From positions 248,001 through 312,000 of the forward strand of contig NZ_JADBEC010000002.1 in the NCBI RefSeq assembly GCF_014873945.1: 64,000 nucleotides of DNA, given 5' to 3'. A program made the translations under genes and the position numbers. Positions 44,302-53,690 of this stretch are shown piece by piece. Source of the stretch: Rhizobium viscosum. GTDB taxonomy: Bacteria; Pseudomonadota; Alphaproteobacteria; Rhizobiales; Rhizobiaceae. The first letter of the stretch is position 1. The number at the start of each line of letters is the position of its first letter. Below the pieces are notes generated by a model that searched no databases, was not told where the DNA came from, and saw nothing but the letters and a program-made list of their open reading frames with translations.

Positions 44302-45231
44302 ATGAAATTCTATAAGCTTCCGCAGACCGACCTCGACGTGTCGAGCATCATTCTCGGAATGATGCGGATCGCCAATATGAGCAATGGCGAAATCCAGCAG
44401 CTCGTCGGCGCCGCACGGGACGCCGGCGTGACCTTTATCGACCACGCGGATATTTATGGCGGTGCACCGCATCGCTGCGAAGCTCGTTTCGGCGATGCGA
44501 TTTCCCTCACAACTGCCGAACGCGAGAAGCTTGTCATCCAGAGCAAGGTGGGCATCCGCAAAGGATTTTTCGATTTCTCTTCCGAGCATATTCTGGCCTC
44601 GGTGGATCAGTCGCTCGCAGCACTGAAGACCGATTACCTCGACGTGCTTCTGCTGCATCGGCCGGATACGCTTGTCGAACCTGAAGAGGTTGCGGCGGCC
44701 TTCGACACGCTCAAATCTGCCGGCAAAGTCCGCCATTTCGGCGTTTCCAACCATACGCCTGGCCAGGTCGAGCTGCTCAAGACCGCGGTCACGCAGCCGC
44801 TCATCGTCAACCAGGTGCAGCTCAGCATCACCCATGCGCCGCTGATCGCATCGGGCGTTGCCGCCAATATGGCCGGACTTGACCAGTCGATCGATCGCGA
44901 TAACGGTCTCCTCGATTATTCCCGCATCAACGGCATCATGCTGCAGGCCTGGTCGCCATTCCAGAAGGGCTTCTTCGACGGTGTCTTCCTCGGCGACCGC
45001 GAAAACTTCGCCGATCTGAACGATGCCATCGACGAACTCGCGAAGGCCTATGGCGTAACGCCGACGGGTATCGCGGTTGCCTGGATCACCCGTCATCCGG
45101 CAAAGATCCAGGTCGTGCTCGGCACTACGAAGCCGGAACGTGTCGTCGAAGCCGCGGCCGGTTCTTCTGTCTCACTGACCCGCGAGGAATGGTATCGGCT
45201 GTTCAGGGCTGCGGGACATACCCTGCCCTAG
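44302..45231 (+). CDS. aldo/keto reductase
   Basis: 309 aa YdhF-like AKR. Catalytic tetrad positions: Asp and Tyr in DHADIYGG, Lys in VIQSKVGI and His in LLLHRPD. The NADPH-binding C-terminal segment is VVLGTTKPERV. It diverges from lacI; half an operator (TTCGTAAC, about 44279-44286) lies just before its start, so it may belong to the same regulon. Confidence 0.9.
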   Translation: MKFYKLPQTDLDVSSIILGMMRIANMSNGEIQQLVGAARDAGVTFIDHADIYGGAPHRCEARFGDAISLTTAEREKLVIQSKVGIRKGFFDFSSEHILASVDQSLAALKTDYLDVLLLHRPDTLVEPEEVAAAFDTLKSAGKVRHFGVSNHTPGQVELLKTAVTQPLIVNQVQLSITHAPLIASGVAANMAGLDQSIDRDNGLLDYSRINGIMLQAWSPFQKGFFDGVFLGDRENFADLNDAIDELAKAYGVTPTGIAVAWITRHPAKIQVVLGTTKPERVVEAAAGSSVSLTREEWYRLFRAAGHTLP

Positions 45232-45306
45232 TCTGCCCGAAGATGCTCCAGCAGATCTCTCCGAGGTCGAGGCACTCGAGGAGCAGCGCATGATCGTCCC
45301 TCGGCC

Positions 45307-45486
45307 GTCGATCTGCTCGCAGATCGGATCGTCATGGCCCATGCCAAGGACCGCACGAGCGACGGACGTTTCGCGCCCGCTGGCAAGCGTGTTCTCGAGT
45401 ATGTCACTATCTGCACAGACTAGCGTTCGATCGGTTTCGACGGCAGCCTGATCACTCAAGGGCTTGCGGCGGCCATTGCACACCGC
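45307..45486 (+). pseudogene. C-terminal remnant of a sugar phosphate isomerase/epimerase
   Basis: The frame reads VDLLADRIVMAHAKDRTSDG and RFAPAGKRVLEYVTICTD, then a TAG at 45421-45423, then RSIGFDGSLITQGLAA. This is the characteristic end of TIM-barrel isomerases (HAKD, G.G.LDY, GFDGPLITHGL) with an internal stop and no start. It is not the copy at 41882 but a second, decayed gene. The rest of the 45232-45533 gap shows nothing else. Confidence 0.65.
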
Positions 45487-45533
45487 CCTCACGCCCGTCA
45501 TGATGCGCTCACCCTCAGCATACACGGACGGCC

Positions 45534-46280
45534 ATGCGCATCTTTCTTGTTCGACACGGCGAATCTTTCGGCAACATCAGCGAGAGCGCCTACCGGCAGT
45601 TCGGCGATCACAATGTTCCGCTGACGGAATGGGGTTACCGGCAGGCGCTGGCAGCGGGGCGCAGCATTGTTTCCTATCTGGCAGCGCTGCCCGGCGCTAC
45701 GCCAAAGGCGACCATCTGGCATTCGCCATATCTGCGCACGCGCCAGACGAAGGACGCGATCATCGAGGCCTCGCCTGCAGACGCCATCGGCGATGTGCAT
45801 GAGGATTATCTGCTGCGGGAACAGGATTTTGGCCTGTTTACCGAGATCTATGACCGAGCCGAGCAGCGGCGCAAATTTCCGGAAGAATTCGAGAAATGGG
45901 CGCGGCTTCGCAGCAATAGCGGCAAGTTCTATGCCCGCCCGCCTGATGGAGAGAGCCGGGCGGACGTTGCCCAGCGGGTGCGATTGTTTCTCCAAACTGT
46001 CATGCATGACATCGGCAGCGGCAACGACACTGCAATCATCGTCGGCCACGGCGTCACCAACCGTGCCTTCGAGATGAATTTCCTGCATCACAGCGTCGAA
46101 TGGTTCGAGCGCTCCGACAATCCGGGCAATGCCGATGTGACTCTGATCCACGGCACGCATGTGGAAGGCTATCGCTCGACGCTTCTGCACAAGGCCGACG
46201 ACCGCGATCCCACCGAGGCGACCGAAATGCGCGGCGCCTACGGTTCGGAGCTGACGATCGCACCGAAGACTGGCGTATAA
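45534..46280 (+). CDS. histidine phosphatase (phosphoglycerate mutase-like)
   Basis: 248 aa. Catalytic RHG motif at the N-terminus (FLVRHGESFGN), Glu in DYLLREQDFG, second His in IIVGHGVTNR. It is a soluble branch-1 histidine phosphatase acting on a small phosphoester. Transcribed convergently to the ABC/phosphatase operon but clearly part of the same neighbourhood. Confidence 0.88.
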   Translation: MRIFLVRHGESFGNISESAYRQFGDHNVPLTEWGYRQALAAGRSIVSYLAALPGATPKATIWHSPYLRTRQTKDAIIEASPADAIGDVHEDYLLREQDFGLFTEIYDRAEQRRKFPEEFEKWARLRSNSGKFYARPPDGESRADVAQRVRLFLQTVMHDIGSGNDTAIIVGHGVTNRAFEMNFLHHSVEWFERSDNPGNADVTLIHGTHVEGYRSTLLHKADDRDPTEATEMRGAYGSELTIAPKTGV

Positions 46281-46301
46281 TCTGGTGGGCACATAGCTGC
46301 A

Positions 46302-47045
46302 TCAAAAGCACAACCGCTGCTCGAGGCTGGTTATCTCCTGCTGGCTCAAGCCGATGCCCGTAAGATAGGCACCGATGCCGCCGTATCGCCGGGCGAGATG
46401 TTTAAGCGTCTGCGCCATGCTATGGGGCGCAGAAGCGAGGACGAGGTCGACACGGTCGACCGGCATACCGCGGGCGACTGCCCGCACGCGCAGCTCGGCA
46501 AGCAGACGGCCGGATATCGATCCGGTCAGCGCATAGTCCTCGATGATGACAGTTTCATCGACGCCGGCATTTGCGAGCATCAGGGCGGCGATGACACCGG
46601 TCCGATCCTTGCCTGCCGTGCAGTGAAACAGGACGATCCCTTCCGCTGCACGCGCAATCGCCGTCAGCACCTTAGCAATCGCCGGCTGGCAATCGTCGAG
46701 CGCCTGGCAGTAGCGTTCGCCCATATCGAAATTCGCCGATTGCCCCGCAATCATCTCGACCGGCCCCAATGCCGAAAACAGCGGTATGTTGGCATAGCGA
46801 ACCTGCTCGTGATCCATGAAAGGATTGGGCTGCTCGGCGATTTCATGGGGATTGCGCAGATCGATCACCGTGGTGAGCCCGTGATCCACGAGCACATTGA
46901 TATCGGTCATGCTTAGCGCGTGCAACGCATCGCCGCGCAGGATCGAGCGCCAGCGCGTCAATCCGCCGGTAGTGGTCGGATAGCCGCCAAGGTCGCGCAC
47001 ATTCGAGGCGCCATCCAGCGCGATCAATCGTTCATAGGTCAGCAT
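46302..47045 (-). CDS. tyrosine/serine-type protein phosphatase (Y_phosphatase3)
   Basis: 247 aa with the P-loop FHCTAGKDRTGVIAALML (Cx5R) and the family N-terminus SNVRDLGGYPT. Bacterial relatives dephosphorylate phosphotyrosine, phosphoinositides or small phosphoesters. Its start is 3 bp after the permease stop, so it is the last gene of the ABC operon. Confidence 0.9.
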   Translation of the reverse strand: MLTYERLIALDGASNVRDLGGYPTTTGGLTRWRSILRGDALHALSMTDINVLVDHGLTTVIDLRNPHEIAEQPNPFMDHEQVRYANIPLFSALGPVEMIAGQSANFDMGERYCQALDDCQPAIAKVLTAIARAAEGIVLFHCTAGKDRTGVIAALMLANAGVDETVIIEDYALTGSISGRLLAELRVRAVARGMPVDRVDLVLASAPHSMAQTLKHLARRYGGIGAYLTGIGLSQQEITSLEQRLCF

Positions 47046-47047
47046 GG

Positions 47048-47908
47048 TCAGCGGATTCCGGATTTCATGAAAGATTCGATGACGTGGCGCTGAAGAACGA
47101 GATAGATCAGCAGGATCGGCAGGCTGGCGAGTGCCGCCGCCGCCATCAGCGGTCCCCAGAGATTACCCTCCTGGGTCATGAACATCTGCAGGCCGATCTG
47201 CACGACCGAGTTCTCGGGCTTGCGCGATAGCAGCAGCGGCCAGAAATATTCGTTCCAGGCGGAAATGAAGGCGATGATCGACAGCGAGGCGATGGGCGCG
47301 CCCATATTGGGTGTGACGACCTGCCAGAGGATGCGGAAGCTTCGCGCCCCGTCCAAGCGGGCCGCCTCCAGAACTTCGGTCGGGAAGGCCCGCATGGCAT
47401 GATAGAGGAGCAGGATCGCAAATGCATGAGCAGCATTCGGCACGACGAGACCCGTCAAGGTATCGAGCAAACCAAGCCGGGATGCGAGTACATAGTTCGG
47501 GATCATCGTGACCTGGAAAGGCACGAGCCAGGAGAGCGCAATCAGGCCGTGAACGACCGACGACAGCCGCAAGCGCCAGCGCACCAGCGCATAGGCGGCA
47601 AACATGCCTGTGGTGACCTGCAGCAAGGCGGTGGCGGCAGACACGATCGTCGTGTTGAATAGCATCTGCAGCATCGGCACGCGCGTCACGACGAAGAGGT
47701 AGTTGTCGAAGGTCGGATCGGACGGCCAGAGTGCGGTTGAGAAAATCTCGTTCTCCGGCCGCAAGGATGTGACGATCATCCAGTAGATCGGAAAGATCGA
47801 AACGAAGGAGAGCAGGACCATGACGGCGTGCACGCCGAACCCACGCGCAAATCCGCGGGATGGCGCCGATCGGCTCGGGCGATGATCGTCGAGGGCGTCA
47901 GTTGTCAT
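47048..47908 (-). CDS. CUT1 ABC transporter permease (MalG/UgpE type), third system
   Basis: 286 aa from the ATG at 47908 (AGAGG upstream; a TTG at 47917 is the alternative). Six membrane segments, EAA loop LEAARLDGARSFRILWQVV. It overlaps the preceding permease gene by 11 bp. Confidence 0.92.
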   Translation of the reverse strand: MTTDALDDHRPSRSAPSRGFARGFGVHAVMVLLSFVSIFPIYWMIVTSLRPENEIFSTALWPSDPTFDNYLFVVTRVPMLQMLFNTTIVSAATALLQVTTGMFAAYALVRWRLRLSSVVHGLIALSWLVPFQVTMIPNYVLASRLGLLDTLTGLVVPNAAHAFAILLLYHAMRAFPTEVLEAARLDGARSFRILWQVVTPNMGAPIASLSIIAFISAWNEYFWPLLLSRKPENSVVQIGLQMFMTQEGNLWGPLMAAAALASLPILLIYLVLQRHVIESFMKSGIR

Positions 47909-48851
47909 AGAAGGCAAACCTCTTCGTCAGCCACATGCAGATTGCGGCAAGCACCGCGAAGCCGGCAAAGGCGATCATGCCGGCGGCCGAGCTCCAGCCA
48001 GCCGAAAGCGTCTGGAACCCGTATTCCCAGAGCAGGTAGAAGATGTTCGTCGTGGATTTCAGGGGACCGCCATTGGTCAGCACGTTGATATAGGCAAAAC
48101 TCCATTGCGCGCCGAAAAGCACCGTCATCATCGAAAGCAACAGGATCGTCGGCGAGAGCAACGGGAGCCTGATATCGCGGATGATGCGCCAGCGGCTGGC
48201 ACCGTCGATGCGCGCGGCCTCGATATAGGATGGATTGATGCCGGCGTTGGCGGCAGAAAAGAGCAGTGTCGAAAAGCCGATCAGCTTCCAACCGGTGATC
48301 CAGGTCAGCGTCGGCAGGGCATAGAGGGGATCGGTCAGAAAACCGATGCGGCCGAGCCCCAGACCCTCGAGGGCAAGCGTTACAAATCCCTGATCTTCAT
48401 TCAGCAGCCAACGCCACAGAATGGCGGCGACGACAGGAGCGATGATCATCGGTACGAAGATCATCGCCCGGTAGATCGTCCGGGCGCGGCCGCCGAGATC
48501 CTGTGTCCAGATCGCCACGAAAAGCGGAATGATCACCGACATCGGAAACAGGCCGATCGTGTAATAGAGCGTATTCCAGAGGGCGTTGCGCATTTCCGGC
48601 AGCGCCAGCAGCCGCTGGTAATTGGTCAGCCCGACAAAGCGCTGCGGTGACGTCGGCAGCATGTTCCACTGATAGAAAGACAAGCGGAACGTCTCGGCAA
48701 GCGGGATGTAGGTCCAGACCATCAGCAGGATGAGCGCAGGCGCCAGATAGAGCCAGGGCGCAATAGTAAACTGTCCGCGGGTCATTTCCGATTGCATCGA
48801 AGCCATTTTCGCTGTGGCGGGGCCGGCCACCTCTGCCTGGATATCTGTCAT
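47898..48851 (-). CDS. CUT1 ABC transporter permease (MalF/UgpA type), third system
   Basis: 317 aa with a 30-residue cytoplasmic lead, six membrane segments and the EAA loop IEAARIDGASRWRIIRDIRL. It is separated from the upstream binding-protein gene by a hairpin. Confidence 0.92.
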   Translation of the reverse strand: MTDIQAEVAGPATAKMASMQSEMTRGQFTIAPWLYLAPALILLMVWTYIPLAETFRLSFYQWNMLPTSPQRFVGLTNYQRLLALPEMRNALWNTLYYTIGLFPMSVIIPLFVAIWTQDLGGRARTIYRAMIFVPMIIAPVVAAILWRWLLNEDQGFVTLALEGLGLGRIGFLTDPLYALPTLTWITGWKLIGFSTLLFSAANAGINPSYIEAARIDGASRWRIIRDIRLPLLSPTILLLSMMTVLFGAQWSFAYINVLTNGGPLKSTTNIFYLLWEYGFQTLSAGWSSAAGMIAFAGFAVLAAICMWLTKRFAFYDN

Positions 48852-48875
48852 TGGCGAAAGCTCCGATTGACTGTC

Positions 48876-48908
48876 GGTGAAGGGCGGCCCTCGCCGCCGC
48901 CCCTCACC
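48876..48908 (-). terminator. intergenic hairpin between binding protein and permease genes
   Basis: Arms GGTGAAGGGCGGC and GCCGCCCCTCACC pair over 13 positions with one mismatch and a 7-nt loop; no T-tract. As at 11052-11080, it probably stabilises the binding-protein message and lowers read-through to the permeases. Confidence 0.5.
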
Positions 48909-48932
48909 TTCCTCGCGTGGGCTGCGGCTGAC

Positions 48933-50228
48933 TCACGGCATCAGGTCCTGACCCTGCTCTTGCGCACCCTTCAGCGCCTCAACCGGGTCGCCACTTCCGA
49001 AGACAGCTTCGCGAACGCCGTCCATCATCATTTTCTCGACCTGGCGATAATTCGGTCCGGGAAAGGCGATATTGGCGGTCAGATGGTCGAGCTGCTTGAT
49101 ATTGGCCCGGAACATCGGATTCTCCTTGAGCCAGGGGCCGAGATAGTTCGGGTCGTCGACGATATCGAGGCGCAGCGGCAGGTAGCCAATCTTGCTGGTG
49201 ATGATCGTGTAGGCCTCTTTGCTCGTCAGATATTTGAGGAGCTCATAGGAGGCGCGCTGCTTGTCGGGGTCCTTACTGAACACGAAGAGGGCGCTGCCGG
49301 AATTGGTCGGTGCCGTCGGCTTGTCGCCAAAGGAGGGCATCGGCGCAAGCCGCAGCTCGAACTTGCCCTGAGCCGACTTCTTGACGCTGGAAAGCAAGGC
49401 GCTCGTATAGAGGAACATGCCCATATTGCCGGCGGCAAACGTATCGGATGCGCTGGCCGGATCGATCTTGGCATGAGCGCCGCTGTCGACCATGTTGCGC
49501 AGCATCTTGACCGCGTCCGCCGCGTTCTTGTCGGCAAAGGTCAGCTTGTTGCCGTCGCGCACCTTGCCGCCATTCGACATGACGATCGACTGGTAGACGA
49601 AGGTGCCGTCAGTCGGGCCATAGGCGCCGGGGAAGAAGCCGTTCTTGCCGGTCTTTTCCTTGATTGCCTTGCCCGCAGCGTTGACATCGTCCCAAGTCCT
49701 TGGCGGCTTGTCCGGATCAAGGCCTGCCTGCTTGAAGAGATCGGCATTATAGAAAAGGATCGGCGTCGAGAATGTATAGGCAAGGCCATAGGTCTTGCCG
49801 TCGACCTTGCCGAGCTCGAGGCCCTGCGGGATCATGCCGGCAAGCTGATCCTTCAGCTCGTTCGCATTGACCATGTCTTCGAGGGCATTGGCGCCGAGGT
49901 CGCTGGCGATATAGATCAGGTCGCGGAAAACCAATTGTGCTACGTCCGGCTGCTTGCCGGCAACGATGTCGGCCTGCACACGCGACATGATCTCGTTGGA
50001 CGGGACGGCAACGGTCTCGACCTTGATATTGGGGAATTTCTTTTCGAAACCAGCGATCAGTTCCTTGGTCGCTTCGGCTCCGGCGCTCGCCGAAGCAAGA
50101 TTGTAGTTGTAGAAGCTGATCGTCACCGGCTTTTCGACGGATGCTGGCATTTCGGCAAATGCGCCTGATGGCAAGAGCGAAACGGCGGCAAGCGCTGCCG
50201 TAAACTTCAACGTGGTCCTACGCAACAT
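48933..50228 (-). CDS. periplasmic solute-binding protein (UgpB-like), third system
   Basis: 431 aa with a signal peptide cleaved near SGAFAEMP and AGGGGG before the ATG. Family 1 binding protein: VTISFYNYNLASASAGAEAT, GLAYTFSTPILFYNADLF. The neighbouring phosphatases make an organophosphate (glycerophosphodiester or sugar phosphate-like) ligand plausible; this is inference. No ATPase gene lies in the cluster. Confidence 0.9.
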   Translation of the reverse strand: MLRRTTLKFTAALAAVSLLPSGAFAEMPASVEKPVTISFYNYNLASASAGAEATKELIAGFEKKFPNIKVETVAVPSNEIMSRVQADIVAGKQPDVAQLVFRDLIYIASDLGANALEDMVNANELKDQLAGMIPQGLELGKVDGKTYGLAYTFSTPILFYNADLFKQAGLDPDKPPRTWDDVNAAGKAIKEKTGKNGFFPGAYGPTDGTFVYQSIVMSNGGKVRDGNKLTFADKNAADAVKMLRNMVDSGAHAKIDPASASDTFAAGNMGMFLYTSALLSSVKKSAQGKFELRLAPMPSFGDKPTAPTNSGSALFVFSKDPDKQRASYELLKYLTSKEAYTIITSKIGYLPLRLDIVDDPNYLGPWLKENPMFRANIKQLDHLTANIAFPGPNYRQVEKMMMDGVREAVFGSGDPVEALKGAQEQGQDLMP

Positions 50229-50244
50229 GGATGCCCCCTGATGT

Positions 50245-51087
50245 TTATTCGGCAGCGACGGGAACGGCCCGCGCCATCAGCATTTCGAGCGGATAGGTGT
50301 TGAGTTCGGCACGGTCTGACGGCAACGGCACGAAGGCCATGGTGAGGCCTGAGGGACGGATGGTGCCAATGCCGAAGGAGGCACCGCGCACCATGCGCAA
50401 GATGTCGGTGCGCAGGATGTCGGTCGCGGCATGCTGACCAGTACCGACGACGACGGGAATGCCGTGCCAGACCGACACGCGGTCATGGTGGATGTGCCCG
50501 CTGAGGATGCCGATGATGTTGCGGCCCTTGAGTAGAGCGCGGAAACGTTCCGACTGCGGGAAATGAATGGTCCGCCAGTGGGTTGTATCAGGTTCTTCAC
50601 CTAGAGCCGGGGGATGATGAACGACGATGAGCTTCGGCAGGTCGGAATGCGTATCCAGCGTTGAGGCCAGCCAGTCGAACTGTTCCGGATCGATCGTGCC
50701 GCCGATCAGCCCGGGTGTCGAGGAGTCGATCGTGACGATATGGATGCCGTCGACGACGACATCGTGATCGTAGGGAGCCTCGGGATCGTCCGTTGCGACC
50801 TCCATGCCCTCGTAAAAGCCAGGACGCGTGTCGTGATTGCCGAGTGCATAGATCACCGGCACGTCGAGCCGCGCATCCATGATTTCCTTCAGTCGGCGAA
50901 AGCTCTCCGCATCGCCACGATTGGTGAGGTCGCCGCTGGCGATCACAAATTGCGGCTTGGGCGTGACTGTGGCGACCAGATCGAGCACTTGACTAAGCGT
51001 ATCAATTGTATCGCTGTAGAGATGGTCATCATCGGCGGTGCCGATGTGCAGGTCGGTCAGATGAATAAAAGTGGTATCGCGGCGCAT
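50245..51087 (-). CDS. calcineurin-like metallophosphoesterase (CpdA-like)
   Basis: 280 aa from the ATG at 51087 with GGGAG upstream. All metal-binding blocks are intact: DLHIG, GDLTNRGD, GNHDTR, VVHHPPALG and GHIHHD. This class cleaves cyclic nucleotides or glycerophosphodiesters. It is the first gene of the leftward ABC operon, 17 bp before the binding-protein gene; no signal peptide, so cytoplasmic. Confidence 0.92.
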   Translation of the reverse strand: MRRDTTFIHLTDLHIGTADDDHLYSDTIDTLSQVLDLVATVTPKPQFVIASGDLTNRGDAESFRRLKEIMDARLDVPVIYALGNHDTRPGFYEGMEVATDDPEAPYDHDVVVDGIHIVTIDSSTPGLIGGTIDPEQFDWLASTLDTHSDLPKLIVVHHPPALGEEPDTTHWRTIHFPQSERFRALLKGRNIIGILSGHIHHDRVSVWHGIPVVVGTGQHAATDILRTDILRMVRGASFGIGTIRPSGLTMAFVPLPSDRAELNTYPLEMLMARAVPVAAE

Positions 51088-51197
51088 CGGAAGGCTCCCT
51101 GAGGGTTCTCTCATGGGAAGCGATAGAGGGGGCGTGTTTCGCGGGCGTGACGAATTTCGAATGCTGTTCGAAACACGTTCGGACTTGATCCGCGACG

Positions 51198-51839
51198 TCA
51201 GGAAAACCGACGGAACATCGGCGCAATGACCTCTACCATTCGCGCAATCACGAGATCGGGATTGTCGAGATTCATTTGATGGTTGGTGAGAACCTCGGTT
51301 CTCTGGCGACTCCGGGTGACCTGTGAGCGAATGCCGAGCGCACAGTTTAGGCGCCAGCCGATATCCACTTCATCGAGCCATGGCGCGATCCGCTTTAATT
51401 GCGGAATGAAGGCCCTGTGGTGCTCGACGTCCTCGATGATGCGACGGTATAAAGGCGCGCCGTCACGATGGTTGTGCGCCATCGAAGTGAAGTGCGACAG
51501 CACGGGATAGCTCGATGCCGGATCGGTCGCCCAGCGGATCGAAGGGCCGACAAGGGCTGCGATCACCTCCTCGATATCGGGGGGATTGGGCGCCCGCCGA
51601 TCAACGGCTTTTTGCAGCAGGTTCAGGCGCTCGGCGTTCAATCGGCGATAGACACGCTCGGCGACTGCCGTGATCAATTTTTCCTGAGATCCGAAATGAT
51701 AGGCGATCGCTGAAGGCGTCGCCTGCGCCTGGATCGCAATCCGGCGCACCGTCAGTTCTTCCAGAGCACGCGCCTCGCAAAGCAGCAGCTCGCAAGCGTC
51801 CATGAGGCGTTTTGCAGTAACATTCATTCGACTGGACAT
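51198..51839 (-). CDS. TetR-family transcriptional regulator
   Basis: 213 aa from the ATG at 51839 (GGAGG ten bases upstream). N-terminal HTH: LTVRRIAIQAQATPSAIAYH followed by FGSQEKLITAV. The remainder is a helical ligand-binding domain. It directly precedes the metallophosphoesterase-ABC operon on the same strand and is the likely regulator. Confidence 0.88.
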   Translation of the reverse strand: MSSRMNVTAKRLMDACELLLCEARALEELTVRRIAIQAQATPSAIAYHFGSQEKLITAVAERVYRRLNAERLNLLQKAVDRRAPNPPDIEEVIAALVGPSIRWATDPASSYPVLSHFTSMAHNHRDGAPLYRRIIEDVEHHRAFIPQLKRIAPWLDEVDIGWRLNCALGIRSQVTRSRQRTEVLTNHQMNLDNPDLVIARMVEVIAPMFRRFS

Positions 51840-51929
51840 GAGGCATGCACCTCCGCCCAATGCCGTAGGCCGCAAGTGTGTAGTCCAGATGACGCAACGT
51901 GATGAAAATTTGGCGATGCCGTGCCGCCC

Positions 51930-53654
51930 TTAATATGAGGCCAGCAGGTTCTGTCCGAAATCCGGTTCGACACCCAGGATCGGTGCGACACGGCTGATGA
52001 TGTCATGCACCATCGGGGCTGCCGTATTCGTCGCGAAGGTCAGCCCGTGTTGGCCGGTCAGCGGTTCGTCGATGAAGGACAGGACCACATATTTCGGCGC
52101 ATCGATCGGGAAGGCTGCCAGATAGGCGTTGAAGCTCAGCGTGTGCGAATAATGGCCGTTCACGACCTTGTTTGCCGTGCCTGTCTTGCCGCCGACATGA
52201 AAGCCGGGCACGTCGGCCGTGCGTCCGGAACCCTGTTCGCCATTGAGCTTGAAGAGATAGCGGATCGTATCGCTGGTGCTTTTCTTGACGATCTGCTGCT
52301 CGGTTTTCGCCGCCTCCTCGGCCGAGCGCGGCAGGAAAGTCGGTTCTATAAGCTCGCCGCCATCGACGAGAGCCGCGCCGGCAACTGCCGTCTGTAGCGG
52401 CGTGGTCGCGACACCATGGCCGAAGGAGATTGTGATCGAATTGATCTTCTTCCAGACCTTCGGCTGCGTCGGCGTCTTCACTTCCGGCAGCTCGGTCTGC
52501 ATTTTGCTCAATAGACCAAAGCGGGTCAGATAGTCTTTCTGACGATCCATACCGACGAGGTCCATCATCCTCGCCGTGCCGATATTGGAGGAATAGCGGA
52601 AGATTTCCGGAATGGTCAGCCAGCGGCGCGGCACGTCATGGTCGTCATGGATGGTGAACCCGCCGTAGTGCAGTGGCCCGGTGGCGTCGAAACTGTCGGA
52701 GAGTTTCACCGTGCCGCTGTCGAGCGCCAGTGCCATCGAGAAGGTCTTGAAGGTGGAACCCATTTCGAAAGTGCCGTTCGACATGCGGTTCAGCCAGCCT
52801 TCGCTGCCGGTCGCCTGCGGGTCGTTCGGATCGAAATCGGGGGCGGACGCCATGGCAAGCACTTCACCGGTATGGACATCGAGTATGACGGCACCGGCGG
52901 CCTTGCCCCTGTAGGTGGTGATCGCATCGGTGACGACGTCATGAACGACATTCTGCGCCCGGATGTCGATCGACAGCTTCACCGGCTCCAGATTTTCGCG
53001 CACCGCCAGCCCGGTGGATTCCAGATCCGAAAGGCCCTGCATGTCGAGATATTTTTCCATCCCGGCCATGCCTTTGTTATCGATGTCGACATAGCCGAGA
53101 ATGTGGGCCGCCGTGCGCCCGCCAGGATAGAAGCGCTTCACCTCCGGGCGGAAGCCGATGGCGGGAAGGCCGAGAGCCAGAACCTCGCTTTGCTGCTTCG
53201 GCGTCAGTTGGCGACGCAGCCACGTGAATTGCGAGCGTTTGTCCGACAGCTTTTGATAGAGCGTCTTCCGATCCAGTTCCGGGAAGACTTGCGTAAGCTT
53301 CTCAACTGCTTCATCGACATCGACCATATGGCTCGGCTCGGCAAACATCGATACCGTGCGGATATCGGTTGCCAAAAGCTCGCCGTTGCGGTCGAGAATA
53401 TCAGGTCTGGAGGCCATGATCGGATTTGGCGGAATGCTTGACGTGGTCGTGTCGACGGCAACGCCATAATAAATCAGCTTGCCGAACATTCCGGCGTAGA
53501 CGATGCCGAGAACGGTCGCGAGAGTGACGATACGGCTTCGCGCCTGACGTGCCGTTCCTGCGGTCTTTCGAGCGGCCCGCGTGAAGGGGGCAGATTCGAA
53601 AGTGAGCTTCACCAGCCGACCGCTTCTTACGCTGATACTATGAATGATCGACAT
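51930..53654 (-). CDS. FtsI/PBP-class B peptidoglycan D,D-transpeptidase
   Basis: 574 aa from the ATG at 53654. One N-terminal TM (TLATVLGIVYAGMFGKLIYYG), a PBP dimerisation domain (about 80-215) and the transpeptidase domain (about 255-560) with SxxK (GSTFK), SxN (SSN) and KTGT motifs intact. It is a division-type class B PBP. It stands outside a dcw cluster (no murE, mraW or ftsL beside it), so it is likely a second, accessory FtsI copy. Confidence 0.9.
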   Translation of the reverse strand: MSIIHSISVRSGRLVKLTFESAPFTRAARKTAGTARQARSRIVTLATVLGIVYAGMFGKLIYYGVAVDTTTSSIPPNPIMASRPDILDRNGELLATDIRTVSMFAEPSHMVDVDEAVEKLTQVFPELDRKTLYQKLSDKRSQFTWLRRQLTPKQQSEVLALGLPAIGFRPEVKRFYPGGRTAAHILGYVDIDNKGMAGMEKYLDMQGLSDLESTGLAVRENLEPVKLSIDIRAQNVVHDVVTDAITTYRGKAAGAVILDVHTGEVLAMASAPDFDPNDPQATGSEGWLNRMSNGTFEMGSTFKTFSMALALDSGTVKLSDSFDATGPLHYGGFTIHDDHDVPRRWLTIPEIFRYSSNIGTARMMDLVGMDRQKDYLTRFGLLSKMQTELPEVKTPTQPKVWKKINSITISFGHGVATTPLQTAVAGAALVDGGELIEPTFLPRSAEEAAKTEQQIVKKSTSDTIRYLFKLNGEQGSGRTADVPGFHVGGKTGTANKVVNGHYSHTLSFNAYLAAFPIDAPKYVVLSFIDEPLTGQHGLTFATNTAAPMVHDIISRVAPILGVEPDFGQNLLASY

Positions 53655-53690
53655 TGCCACACACCGAGAACAGAACGCATCAGCGCACAT

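Noticed and set aside
48792..50168. 458-codon open frame antisense to the third binding-protein gene
   Set aside because: Overlaps a well-supported solute-binding protein gene over nearly its whole length; composition is that of an antisense shadow.
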